A stretch of 64,000 nucleotides of DNA from CAWBOY01 sp963790585 (lineage in GTDB: Bacteria > Planctomycetota > Planctomycetia > Gemmatales > Gemmataceae): positions 744,001-808,000 of the forward strand of contig CAWBOY010000004.1 in the NCBI GenBank assembly GCA_963790585.1, given 5' to 3'. Both the position numbers and the translations under genes were made by a program. This document shows, piece by piece, positions 1 to 8,219 of this stretch (position 1 is the first letter of the stretch; each line of letters begins with the position of its first letter). The notes under the pieces were generated by a model that saw only the letters and a list, made by a program, of their open reading frames with translations, ran no database searches and was not told the DNA's origin.

Positions 1-474
1 GGGGCCGTGATCTATTATGCTTTCGGTCTTTATCGAGCGCCACGGAACCCCGCGCTGCGCTTGGGGCTGGTGAGTAAGTGTCCCGCCCTCGGCTCCTCGG
101 GCGATACCCAGCCGCCGCGAATTGCCTCAGGCGGGACATAAGTGCGAGCAAAGCCGAAGTGAGCAAAGCAATCGCCGTACCAAGCCATCGTTTCCTCACG
201 GCCAGCCTCTTTTGGCTCAGTCCAAACCTATATTTGGCCTCTCTTAACGCCTGTACTCGTGCATTTTGCGACCGCGTCGTGCGGCTTTACCCGTGATCGC
301 CACAGCTTACCCAGCCTATGTCCGGCAACTCAATTTACCGGAATAATCGATCCAGCCCCGTTCCCGTGGCAACCGATAGAACCAGTACCCGGCCGCCACT
401 TCCTATGGAGGAAGTCCACCGCTCCTCGCATAGGACAGAAATCCTAAAGTTCACTTGAAGGAAGGACGACCGAC
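1..474. other. Intergenic region upstream of the porin gene
   Basis: I see no convincing gene here; the short open frames lack a ribosome binding site and resemble no family. The stretch holds a small inverted repeat (TGTCCCGCC at 79-87 with GGCGGGACA at 130-138) and, at 458-466, the AAGGAAGG-like ribosome binding site of the following gene. It presumably carries the porin promoter, but I could not pick a convincing -35/-10 pair. Confidence 0.5.
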
Positions 475-2034
475 GTGCTCACTCATTTGCTCTCGGGAGT
501 GGCTTTTTGCTTCGGCCAAGCCGCGCCCGTTGTGCCGCCGTTAGGTGCGCCCAAGCCGATCGTCGCTGTCAGCGCTGATCTCGAGCCGGCGGCCAAGAAT
601 GGCACTTCCGGCACGATCGACTTGGATCCCAAAGAACCAGCCAAAGACTCGCCCAAGGAAGAACCGCAAAGCGGCTTCTTCAAGGCCTTCTGGAAGGCAA
701 ACGTAGACGAATTCTGCCCCAAAAAAGACGACGCGCCCAAAGAAGACGAACCTGAGAAGCCGCGCCGCGCCAATCCAACTCCCTTTGTCGCGCCGCCTTT
801 TCCCGCCGGCGAATGGCAGGGCTATCCTAACATCGGCGTACCGCCGAGCGATTTTAGTTCTTACGCGCTGATGAAAGGAATTTATGCCACGCCGGCGGGC
901 GATTTCTTCAAAGACAATCGCATTTATGCCTACGGCTGGATTACCGTCGGAGGAAACTACAGCACCTCCAAGAACTCCAACGTTCCGGAGTCGTACCTCG
1001 TCGTACCCAATCGCATGGAGATGGACCAGGCGGTATTCCGTGTCGAGCGCGAGCCAGACACGGTGCAGACGGACCATGTGGACTGGGGCTTCCGCGTCAC
1101 CAACTTCTATGGCATCGACTATCGTTACACCACGGCGGGCGGCTACTTCAGCGATCAGCTACTCAAAAACAATCGTCTCTACGGTTACGATCCGCTCGAG
1201 ATCTATGGCGAGGTGTATATCCCAGGGATCGCCGATGGCCTGAACATTCGGGTGGGCCGTTACATTTCGCCGCCCGACATCGAAGCCCAAATGGCGCCAG
1301 ATAACTATCTTGCCTCACACTCGATCTTGTTCACCTACGACAACTACACTCAGACTGGCGTCCTGGCGACGTTGAAGCTCAACGATCAGTGGATGGTACA
1401 AGCCGGGCTTAACGCCGGCGGCGATATGGCCCCTTGGTACAAGGGAGCGATTCCTACTGGGTTCTTAGGCTTGCGTTGGATTTCCAAGGATAATAACGAC
1501 TCGGTTTACACCTGTTGGAACGACATCAATAACGCCAAATATCGCCAATTCGAGGACGATGGCCAGCCAACCGGCCACGACAACTACAACTACGTCGTAT
1601 CCACCTGGAGCCATCGCTTCAATCCGAAATTCATTACGACGACCGAAGCCTATTTCATGTATCAATATGACGCACCACTCGGTGGCACGCCAAGCACTGG
1701 CCCCGTCCAATCCTTCGGCGGCGGTGGCGGCGAAGGCCCCATACTCCAGGGCCTGTCAACAGCGTTTGGCGTGGTGAATTACACGGCATTCCAGATTTCC
1801 ACTAAGGACTACATCACCATTCGCAATGAATGGTGGGATGACAACCGGGGAATGCGCTCCGGCTTCGCTACCGCCTATTCGAGCAACACCATTGGGATCT
1901 CGCATAACTTCAATAACTATCTTCAGATTCGGCCCGAAATCGGTTTTTTCCATGCCTACAACGCGCCTGCGTTTGATAACGGCACGAGGAATAACCAACT
2001 CGAGTTCCAATTTGATGTGACGTATCGGTTCTAA
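475..2034 (+). CDS. Putative outer-membrane beta-barrel porin (BBP2-like)
   Basis: The gene encodes a protein of 519 residues starting at GTG 475, behind an AAGGAAGG ribosome binding site about 9 bases upstream. A short hydrophobic leader (residues 1-15) suggests export. Residues 25-110 are rich in Pro, Lys, Asp and Glu and look disordered. From about residue 115 the sequence alternates aromatic and polar residues (YAYGWITVGGNYS, DWGFRVTNFYGIDYRY) as in beta strands, and it ends in TYRF with the terminal Phe typical of outer-membrane barrels. This fits the planctomycete porin family often labelled BBP2/OmpL-like. The inferred role is passive solute uptake across the outer membrane; the substrate is unknown. 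It converges on the next gene across a long palindrome. Confidence 0.75.
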   Translation: MLTHLLSGVAFCFGQAAPVVPPLGAPKPIVAVSADLEPAAKNGTSGTIDLDPKEPAKDSPKEEPQSGFFKAFWKANVDEFCPKKDDAPKEDEPEKPRRANPTPFVAPPFPAGEWQGYPNIGVPPSDFSSYALMKGIYATPAGDFFKDNRIYAYGWITVGGNYSTSKNSNVPESYLVVPNRMEMDQAVFRVEREPDTVQTDHVDWGFRVTNFYGIDYRYTTAGGYFSDQLLKNNRLYGYDPLEIYGEVYIPGIADGLNIRVGRYISPPDIEAQMAPDNYLASHSILFTYDNYTQTGVLATLKLNDQWMVQAGLNAGGDMAPWYKGAIPTGFLGLRWISKDNNDSVYTCWNDINNAKYRQFEDDGQPTGHDNYNYVVSTWSHRFNPKFITTTEAYFMYQYDAPLGGTPSTGPVQSFGGGGGEGPILQGLSTAFGVVNYTAFQISTKDYITIRNEWWDDNRGMRSGFATAYSSNTIGISHNFNNYLQIRPEIGFFHAYNAPAFDNGTRNNQLEFQFDVTYRF

Positions 2035-2044
2035 AGAATTGGTT

Positions 2045-2134
2045 TAGCCGCGAGCCGTTAGGCGAGCGCTGTTTGAAAGCGCGATATGAAAAAGCGCTAT
2101 CAAACAGCGCTCGCCTAACGGCTCGCGGCTAAAC
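2045..2134. repeat. Palindromic repeat, family A
   Basis: The long inverted repeat has arms containing CCGCGAGCCGTTAGGCGAGC and its complement around a GCGCTGTTTGA/TCAAACAGCGC inner stem. It lies exactly between two convergent genes, so a bidirectional terminator role is possible. Related copies are at 20789-20937, 41855-41929 and 63850-63922. Confidence 0.85.
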
Positions 2135-2148
2135 AATGGAATCCACAA

Positions 2149-3189
2149 TCAACGACTGACCAGCGTCAACGTCCGCTTGGCGTCGTCGCGCACTTCGACC
2201 TTGTCCTGGAACACCGGTTTGCCGTCAGCTCCGTTGACATAAACAAGCCAATTTCCCGAAGCCAATGTCACCTTGAATTGACCACGATCGTCTGCGGTGA
2301 CGGCCTTCTGGGTTGCTGCCTTGTCGAGGCTCACGAGTAGAATTCGTGCCCCGGCCTGGACACGACCCTGATTGACCACTTGACCACTCAGGTTGGCATC
2401 AGACAGAGAAACAATTCGATCGATGCGAACGTTCGCCGGCGGCGACGTCGGCTTGACGACCGGAGCAGTGAGGTCCGGCTGACGATACGAATTGCTATCA
2501 ATCTGAGGCATTGGCTTGAGCCGACTCATGTTCGGCTTCTCACTGGCGCTGACCCCGGGCGGATTGTCCGCGGGAATTGGACCGGCGGACACGGCCGGAG
2601 CTTGCGTCGGCGCTGCGTAGCCTTCGCCCATTTGCGGAGCGGCCTGGTAGCCACCAGCTTGCGGCGCCGCCCCGTAAATCGGAGCGCCGATCGTCGTCTG
2701 GCAGCAGGAGGTCTGGGGTTCCAGATATTGGACCTCGACCTGGCTGGTGACTGGCGTAACGGCTGTGCGCTGCAAGTAGCTCGTCACTGGCGAGCATTGC
2801 GAACGCAGACGATAACTTGTCACCGGAGTGGCGACTTGCTGACACGAGCAGCTACATGGATCGTAGTAAGAGCTGTAACGATAGCTCGTCACCGGCTCGT
2901 AGTAGTAGCTGGTCTTGTAGGTCGTCACAGGTTCGTAATAGTAGCTGGTCTTGTAGGTCGTGACCGGCTGATAATACGAGCGTTGAACGTAACGGGTCGT
3001 GCATTGTTGCTGCGGCTGCGGAGCGCAACTGGGGGCCGCCGCGACGACGGGACTCGCATTGGATGTCGAGCTGCGGCAGCTATTGCAGCAGACCTGAAAG
3101 ACGTTGTTCCAAGCGGCCTGAGATACCCCAGCAGAGATCAGCAGACCGATTACCGCTCCGACCCAGCGGTTTGCCACGGAGGGTCTCAT
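2149..3189 (-). CDS. Secreted tyrosine-rich repeat protein with a C-terminal carboxypeptidase-regulatory-like domain
   Basis: The best start is ATG 3189, ten codons inside the longest frame, because AAGGAGA lies just upstream. The resulting protein of 346 residues begins with a signal peptide (WVGAVIGLLISAGVSQA). A Cys-rich patch follows (VCCNSC), then tandem 12-residue units VTTYKTSYYYEP and shorter PVTSYxxR units. A Pro/Gln/Ala-rich linker leads to a C-terminal beta-sandwich-like domain of about 80 residues (SGQVVNQGRVQAGARILLVS...GQFKVTLASGNWLVYVNG) resembling carboxypeptidase-regulatory-like folds. Such VTSY/YYEP repeat proteins occur in planctomycetes; their function is not established. 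I infer a cell-envelope or extracellular structural protein. Confidence 0.7.
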   Translation of the reverse strand: MRPSVANRWVGAVIGLLISAGVSQAAWNNVFQVCCNSCRSSTSNASPVVAAAPSCAPQPQQQCTTRYVQRSYYQPVTTYKTSYYYEPVTTYKTSYYYEPVTSYRYSSYYDPCSCSCQQVATPVTSYRLRSQCSPVTSYLQRTAVTPVTSQVEVQYLEPQTSCCQTTIGAPIYGAAPQAGGYQAAPQMGEGYAAPTQAPAVSAGPIPADNPPGVSASEKPNMSRLKPMPQIDSNSYRQPDLTAPVVKPTSPPANVRIDRIVSLSDANLSGQVVNQGRVQAGARILLVSLDKAATQKAVTADDRGQFKVTLASGNWLVYVNGADGKPVFQDKVEVRDDAKRTLTLVSR

Positions 3190-3836
3190 GGCTTGTCTCC
3201 TTCTTATTCGGGTTGTCAACTTCTAGTGGCCTCATCTTTAGCTCCAGTTGCCGAACTGGAGAGAACCACGAAACCGATCCGCGCCCGTGACTTGCCACGT
3301 CGCACGGATCAGGCACGCTTTAACCATAATGGCGACGATGCCGCCCACTCAATAGCCCGGGAGCTGCGATTGGCCGGAATAGTGTGGCCTGCATGGTAAA
3401 GTTGACAGGTCCGGCAAAGTTGGACGTGTCAAAGGCGAATCGAGGCAGCTGGAAAGGCGAACGCGATCGTTATTATTTGACAGCTGGAGGATTGCAGCTG
3501 GCCGCGTGTCGGATCATCAGCCCCAATCGCGCGTCCTCACCAACCCCAAGCGCAAGCGCAAGGTTCTTTGGTGCCGAACCACGCGCTGGCGCTTGGGGCC
3601 GGCAGGGAGTTAACAGTTAATTACTACCTTCCCCCCAATCGCTTTGCGCGGCAAGGCCGACGCCTCTTCGCGGGCTTCCCCGGCTTGCGGGGACCTTGCA
3701 TTCAAGAAATCGTGGTTTACAATCGATGATGAGAGTCTGATTTATTTGCGGCAACGGTACGCTGATTTGGTGGCGCAGGCCGATCGCGAATCGGTTTTAT
3801 CACGTCTGCCGGCCTCGGCCGGTCAAGGGTTGAGCC
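3190..3836. other. Intergenic region between divergent genes
   Basis: This stretch of about 650 bases separates the divergently read repeat-protein and HTH-protein genes. I find no convincing gene. It holds a weak inverted repeat (CCCCAAGCGCAAGCG near 3553 and CGCTGGCGCTTGGGG near 3584-3598) and must contain the promoters of both neighbours. Confidence 0.45.
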
Positions 3837-5666
3837 ATGCAGCAATTCTATACACTCGACGAAGCGGCGGAGATCTTGGGCTTGAGTTCAGAGAAGGTCA
3901 AGGAGATGGCCCGAAAAGGCGACCTCCGGGCCTTTCAGGATCGCGGCACCTTACGGTTCCGCTCGCAAGAAATCGATGAGAGGGCTCGCGCTCTCGGCCG
4001 CGGTAGCGATCCGGAGTTGCCTCTCGGCGAAACGGTGATGCACGCCTCCGAAAAAGCGCCGCGCCGCACGCAGGCGCAGCCGCCAGCCGAGGACGAAACG
4101 TTTCTGGTTATCGACGACGCCGATGTCCCTCTCGGTCAAACGCCGGCCAAAGCCGCGGGTCATAGCAGCTCCAAGAGCGGCGGCTCGCGCAAGCCATCCT
4201 CACAGCCGCCAAAGTCGGCCGGCCCCAAGGAACCACCAAAAGCCGCCAGCGATAGCGATGTGCGCCTTGTGCTCGATAGCAGCGAACTCGACTTCAACCT
4301 AAGCGACGTCGGAACGCATACACCAGCTAAAAAAGATCCGCAAACTCGTCTGCGAAACGCGGCAGGCCCCTCGGATAGCGATGTCAAATTAGATAGCGCC
4401 GACAAGCTGGCTGAGCACGATGTGCCACTCGGCGAGACTCATCGCGCCAAGACACTGTCCGACAGCGATATTCGCCTCGAAGGCATGGGACCGGGCGAAA
4501 GCAGCGGTAAACACGAACCGATCATCACGGAAGATATCGATCTCGATGCCGAGGCTGCGAAATCAGGTGGCGAGACGATAGAGCGGCATTCGCCCAAGAC
4601 TCGTTTGCCCTCTCCGCCGCCACTGCCGACCTCGTCGCCGTTCGAGCTGTCTGGCCCGGACCTAGCCTCCCACAAGGGGGGGAAATCTACCAAGGGACCA
4701 AAGGCACCCGCCAAGTCGGGCGTCGAAAGCAGTGAAGACTTCGAACTAAAGCCGAGCAAGGAAGATGATTCTTCCCCGCTCATCCTCGGCAGCAGCGAGA
4801 TGGATTTAGCCTTGGAAAATGGCGGCGAGCTGACGAGCGCCTTCAATCTCGAAGACGAGAAGAAAAAGGATGCCGCGAAAGCGAAGCCAAAATTGCCTGG
4901 CAAACATGATGTCGATTCCAGCAGCGAATTCGAGATCAGCCTCGACGACTCGGATGGGTCATCCTCTGGCTCGGAGAGTGACTCGGACAGCGAGTTCGAA
5001 CTCAGCCTGGACGTCGATAGCTCCACAGAAATGAAAGCTCTCGACCCCGACGTCGGCAGCGACAGCGAATTTGAGCTGACCCTTGATGAGGCGGAGAGCA
5101 GCTCGATCGACGAAGAGGAAAAGGACATCTTCGCCACCGATTTCGAAGTGCCAGCGCTTGAGGATGAATCAGGTTCGGAGGTCGCCGCCCTCGAGGAATC
5201 GGACACCGACCTCGAAGGAAGTTCGGAATTTGAGCTGTCGCTCTCGGAAGAGGATGTCGCCCTCGATTCGGAAGAAAGCGGCGAACTGGTTGAGGTCGAA
5301 GAGAGTGCCGACGCTGCCGCGGCCACCGTCGCTCGGCCACGCAAGAATCTCGCCAAATCGCAGCGCGCTACCGCAAGCGATGAAGAGGAACTCGAAGTCG
5401 ACCTCGAATCACCCGACGATGATATCGAACCACTCGAAGATGAGGAAATCGCCGCCGCTCCTGTCTACGCTTCTGAAAAACCAGCCGCGTGGGGCGCAAT
5501 GCCTGGTGTGGTGCTGATTTTCAGCACGATCTTCTTGTTCCTGGGTGGTTTGCTTAGCTACGAATTGGTTCAAAACATGATGGGGTACCAAACCGGCTCC
5601 CCCGCGTCGTCAATGGTCATCAAGCCCCTGGCTCGCATGATCGACGATAGTATTCCTAAGGACTAA
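3837..5666 (+). CDS. Membrane-anchored HTH protein with a long acidic, repeat-rich disordered region
   Basis: The gene encodes a protein of 609 residues from ATG 3837. Residues 1-55 (YTLDEAAEILGLSSEKVKEMARKG, then RFRSQEIDE) form an excisionase/MerR-like winged HTH (HTH_17 type) usually associated with DNA binding. Residues 60-540 are low-complexity and strongly acidic, with recurring short motifs: PLGET/PLGQT (three copies), DSDV/DSDIRL, and SEFELSL-type motifs (at least four). Residues about 555-577 (VVLIFSTIFLFLGGLLSYEL) form one transmembrane helix close to the C-terminus. The topology implies a cytoplasmic HTH tethered to a membrane by a long acidic linker. Whether it binds DNA or serves as a scaffold is unknown. 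A very long open frame on the opposite strand (4439-5356) is a by-product of Ser/Asp/Glu codon usage. Confidence 0.8.
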   Translation: MQQFYTLDEAAEILGLSSEKVKEMARKGDLRAFQDRGTLRFRSQEIDERARALGRGSDPELPLGETVMHASEKAPRRTQAQPPAEDETFLVIDDADVPLGQTPAKAAGHSSSKSGGSRKPSSQPPKSAGPKEPPKAASDSDVRLVLDSSELDFNLSDVGTHTPAKKDPQTRLRNAAGPSDSDVKLDSADKLAEHDVPLGETHRAKTLSDSDIRLEGMGPGESSGKHEPIITEDIDLDAEAAKSGGETIERHSPKTRLPSPPPLPTSSPFELSGPDLASHKGGKSTKGPKAPAKSGVESSEDFELKPSKEDDSSPLILGSSEMDLALENGGELTSAFNLEDEKKKDAAKAKPKLPGKHDVDSSSEFEISLDDSDGSSSGSESDSDSEFELSLDVDSSTEMKALDPDVGSDSEFELTLDEAESSSIDEEEKDIFATDFEVPALEDESGSEVAALEESDTDLEGSSEFELSLSEEDVALDSEESGELVEVEESADAAAATVARPRKNLAKSQRATASDEEELEVDLESPDDDIEPLEDEEIAAAPVYASEKPAAWGAMPGVVLIFSTIFLFLGGLLSYELVQNMMGYQTGSPASSMVIKPLARMIDDSIPKD

Positions 5667-5682
5667 TTGTCTCAGGACTCCA

Positions 5683-5766
5683 ACCGAGCCTGAAGCGTGA
5701 GCGAAGGGCATTTGTATCTTGCTATTTATAAATACAAATACTCTTCGCTTACGCTTCAGGCTCGGT
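5683..5766. repeat. Palindromic repeat, family C (GAGCCTGAAGCG type)
   Basis: Arms ACCGAGCCTGAAGCG... and ...CGCTTCAGGCTCGGT flank an AT-rich inner palindrome (TTTGTAT...ATACAAA). It lies between the convergent HTH-protein and thuA genes. Confidence 0.85.
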
Positions 5767-6378
5767 CGATTCCCCCACCAATTTTTCACTTATCCTTGAT
5801 CGGCGGCTCCTTCGTTTCCTTTTTCTCCTCCCAGCGAAACTTCTGCTTGGTCGGATCAAACGGCTTCAAATACTTATCCATCGGCTTTTCGCAAGCCCAC
5901 ACGATGCCGCGCGTCAGGTAATTGAGAAAAACCGGGTCCGCCATCTCCGAGTTATGGTGGCCGATCGTGGTGCCGAACACGCGGGCCTTGCCGTATTGAT
6001 TGGTCCAGATGCAAACGTCGGTCTTCTTCGTCTCTTTGTTGTACGCCTGGCCCAGCGGCTTGCAGTTGTCGCCGAGTTTTTCGATGCGATAAAGCTCACC
6101 GGCCGGCGTTTTCCACTTCTCGCCAAAGCCTGTCATGATCGGATTGTCCTTATCGACGTTGACGACTTCAAACGGGAAATTGCCACCATGCCCGTGTGAG
6201 GTCACGCCGACGAACTTGAACCATTCGCCGCTGCCGTCTCTGTAGCAGTGCATGGCACAATGGATGACGACAGCCGGAACGCCGCCCTCCCGATGTGGCT
6301 TAAGAATCTTCTCTGTCCAGGCCGGTTCCTTGACGTCGGCATAACATTCATTGTGTACGACGATGTCAAAACCCTTAG

Positions 6379-7816
6379 TACTACAGCGCTACAATTGTAT
6401 TCGCGGTCGTCTCTTACGGGATTCTCGGGCCGCCTGATTACGCTGCTGATGGTACACAATGACTTCCGAAGTATGGACCAGCTCCGACGTCCCCCGGCGA
6501 TTCGCCAGCCATACGCCGCACCGTTGGTTCAAGGCTCGACAGACTTGCTCCAGGGTTATCTCCGGGTTTTTCCCCCCGAAGCCGATCGGTATGTTCAGCT
6601 ACGAAACCAAACACCAACAAACACAAAATCATATGACGCATCAACGCCACATAACTCCGTCCCTCAAAATGGCCAAAGCCAAGCTCCGTTTTGCTCACAC
6701 GAAATGTATGCTCCACGTTCCATCGTTTGAATGCCACTCGTAACAACTTCTCCAACGGCGTCGCCGCCGACGCGTTCGACACAAAATACTTCACCTCCGC
6801 TGTTGTCAGGTTACGGGCCACTACCAACCAGTAGCTCCGCTCTGTTACCTCGCCATCACGCACCAGATACACCTGACCCGATCGTACTTCCCACACTTGG
6901 TCCGCCATCGTCAGCCTGGTCAAAGTGATTCCCTGCCATTCTTGTTGGTTCAACGCTGAACTGTACCGCGATAGGTTATCGACACGTTTGCCTTTCCAAC
7001 CGCCGCGTGGTGGCTGGCCCTTCGGCCGCCTCGTCAAACAACGAAAATTACGCGGTATTTCACCGATGTAGTACATGCCGTCACGAGTATCCAAGTCCGC
7101 AAGGAAGGCCGGCTTGCTACCGTAGTATTCGTCAAACGTCATCCAGTCAAAATGGAGACCATTCGCTTCGGATCGGCTTAACTGCTCCAGGGCAATTCGC
7201 CATTTGGGTCGATAGACAATGTCATCAGGAATACTGGCTTGTTGACAACGTTCTCGGTCCTGACTCCATTGCTTGGGCAAAAACAAGTCGGCATCCACCA
7301 GCGTCTTGAACTGGCCATGCACGACTCCAAGATGGACGGTGACGATACCATTCTCCACCTTGCCAACGGACCCACAATACTGGCGATGCACACCAGGAGT
7401 CTTGGTGCCTTTCTTGACCTGACTGGTTTCGTCAATGATGCCGATACGCCCAAGGTCGTCGGCTGTGATAGGTGCAGCCTGTTGAGCAAGGCGTTGCTGC
7501 AACTGGTTGCGTAGACGATCCTGATCCCAGACATGATCTCGTAGAAACTCCTGGAGGGTGCGGACGGCCGTACCTGAGGCCAGAGCGATCGGCTCAATGC
7601 TCTTGCGTGGCAAGTCGGAGAGTAGTCCGCGGCAGTATGTGTTCAAGTGTTCACGCGTGCGGTCTTGGACGAAGCAATCCTCGAATTCACGCAGGTAGGA
7701 AGTGAACGCCGGTCCCAGGGCCGCAATTTGTTCGGGAGTCATGATGGTTCTCCGCTGTAACAGCTGTACTGTGGATAGCTTATGCAGCTGGATGCGGATT
7801 TTGTAGCGCTGTAGTA
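6379..7816 (-). mobile_element. IS701-family-like insertion sequence
   Basis: The element is 1438 bp with terminal inverted repeats TACTACAGCGCTACAA at both ends. It is flanked by a direct 4-base duplication TTAG at 6375-6378 and 7817-7820. TTAG fits the YTAR target preference known for IS701 elements. The single transposase gene fills most of the element and is intact, so the copy may be active. Confidence 0.92.
6438..7742 (-). CDS. Transposase of the IS701-like element
   Basis: The open frame runs upstream past the element boundary, but the real start is ATG 7742, inside the IS, giving 434 residues. DDE candidates are D104 (GIIDETSQ), D204 (MTFDEYYGSK) and E344 (WNVEHTFRVSKTELGFGHFEGR), spaced and ordered as in the DDE_5/IS701 transposases. 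No frameshift or stop interrupts it. It acts on the inverted repeats at 6379 and 7816. Confidence 0.92.
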   Translation of the reverse strand: MTPEQIAALGPAFTSYLREFEDCFVQDRTREHLNTYCRGLLSDLPRKSIEPIALASGTAVRTLQEFLRDHVWDQDRLRNQLQQRLAQQAAPITADDLGRIGIIDETSQVKKGTKTPGVHRQYCGSVGKVENGIVTVHLGVVHGQFKTLVDADLFLPKQWSQDRERCQQASIPDDIVYRPKWRIALEQLSRSEANGLHFDWMTFDEYYGSKPAFLADLDTRDGMYYIGEIPRNFRCLTRRPKGQPPRGGWKGKRVDNLSRYSSALNQQEWQGITLTRLTMADQVWEVRSGQVYLVRDGEVTERSYWLVVARNLTTAEVKYFVSNASAATPLEKLLRVAFKRWNVEHTFRVSKTELGFGHFEGRSYVALMRHMILCLLVFGFVAEHTDRLRGEKPGDNPGASLSSLEPTVRRMAGESPGDVGAGPYFGSHCVPSAA

Positions 7817-8166
7817 TTAGCCCAGTCCTCTTTCTCATAGAGCGGAATCTTCTTTTTGGTGCCGGAATCGCGCTCGTGAGCGATGACCCATTCGATATTG
7901 GCGCGTGCGTTCGTGCCTTCGGTAAGGATGACCTTTTGATGCTCATAATCGTGGCAACAGCCGCCGGTGATGAGTAAAGCGCGGATCGGTTTGACCTTGT
8001 CATCGGTCTTTTTGGCCGCGTCCTGCGAGCGGGCTGTGGGGAGCAAAGTTGGTAGGAATGCCAATGCGGCTAGGAAAAACGACAAACGCAGAGCGAAGCT
8101 GCTTTTCCGCGGCAACGGTGTCTTTTTCAAAGTAGTCTCACTTTCGTTAAGTAAAAGCGCGTCGCC

Positions 8167-8203
8167 TTTCGCTGCGCAAAAAGCAGTTTTTCGCGCAGCG
8201 AAA
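8167..8203. terminator. Hairpin downstream of the tricorn protease gene
   Basis: Arms TTTCGCTGCGC and GCGCAGCGAAA form a strong stem-loop 17-53 bases beyond the stop codon of the S41 protease. It could terminate that gene or attenuate thuA. No clear U-run follows on the minus strand, so the role is uncertain. Confidence 0.45.
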
Positions 8204-8219
8204 AACGACAATTTTAACA

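Larger units (their letters stand above)
5786..8130 (-). pseudogene. ThuA-domain (trehalose-utilisation-like) protein, split by an IS701-type element
   Basis: The 5' part (8130 down to 7817) encodes a signal peptide and the start of a ThuA glutamine-amidotransferase-like fold (RALLITGGCCHDYEHQK). The 3' part (6374 down to 5786) continues with GFDIVVHNECYADVKEP, VVIHCAMHCYRD, WFKFVGVTSHGHGG and FGTTIGHHN. Removing the IS and one TTAG duplication joins the halves in frame as EDWAKGFDIVVHNE, giving 300 codons plus a stop. The insertion is therefore the only defect. I chose TTG 8130 as the start because it places a signal peptide at the N-terminus. A GTG at 8220 is possible but would translate through a hairpin at 8167-8203. 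ThuA-like proteins in planctomycetes are usually exported and probably act on sugars; the exact reaction is not established. Confidence 0.85.

Noticed and set aside
78..296. Small plus-strand gene before the porin
   Set aside because: No ribosome binding site or family similarity, and its frame crosses an inverted repeat.
4439..5356. Open frame of 305 codons opposite the acidic HTH protein
   Set aside because: Its Ser/Arg/Leu-rich translation is the mirror of Ser/Asp/Glu codons on the real strand; no ribosome binding site and no family features.
7743..8003. N-terminal extension of the IS701-like transposase
   Set aside because: The extension runs through the right inverted repeat into thuA; ATG 7742 fits the family N-terminus.
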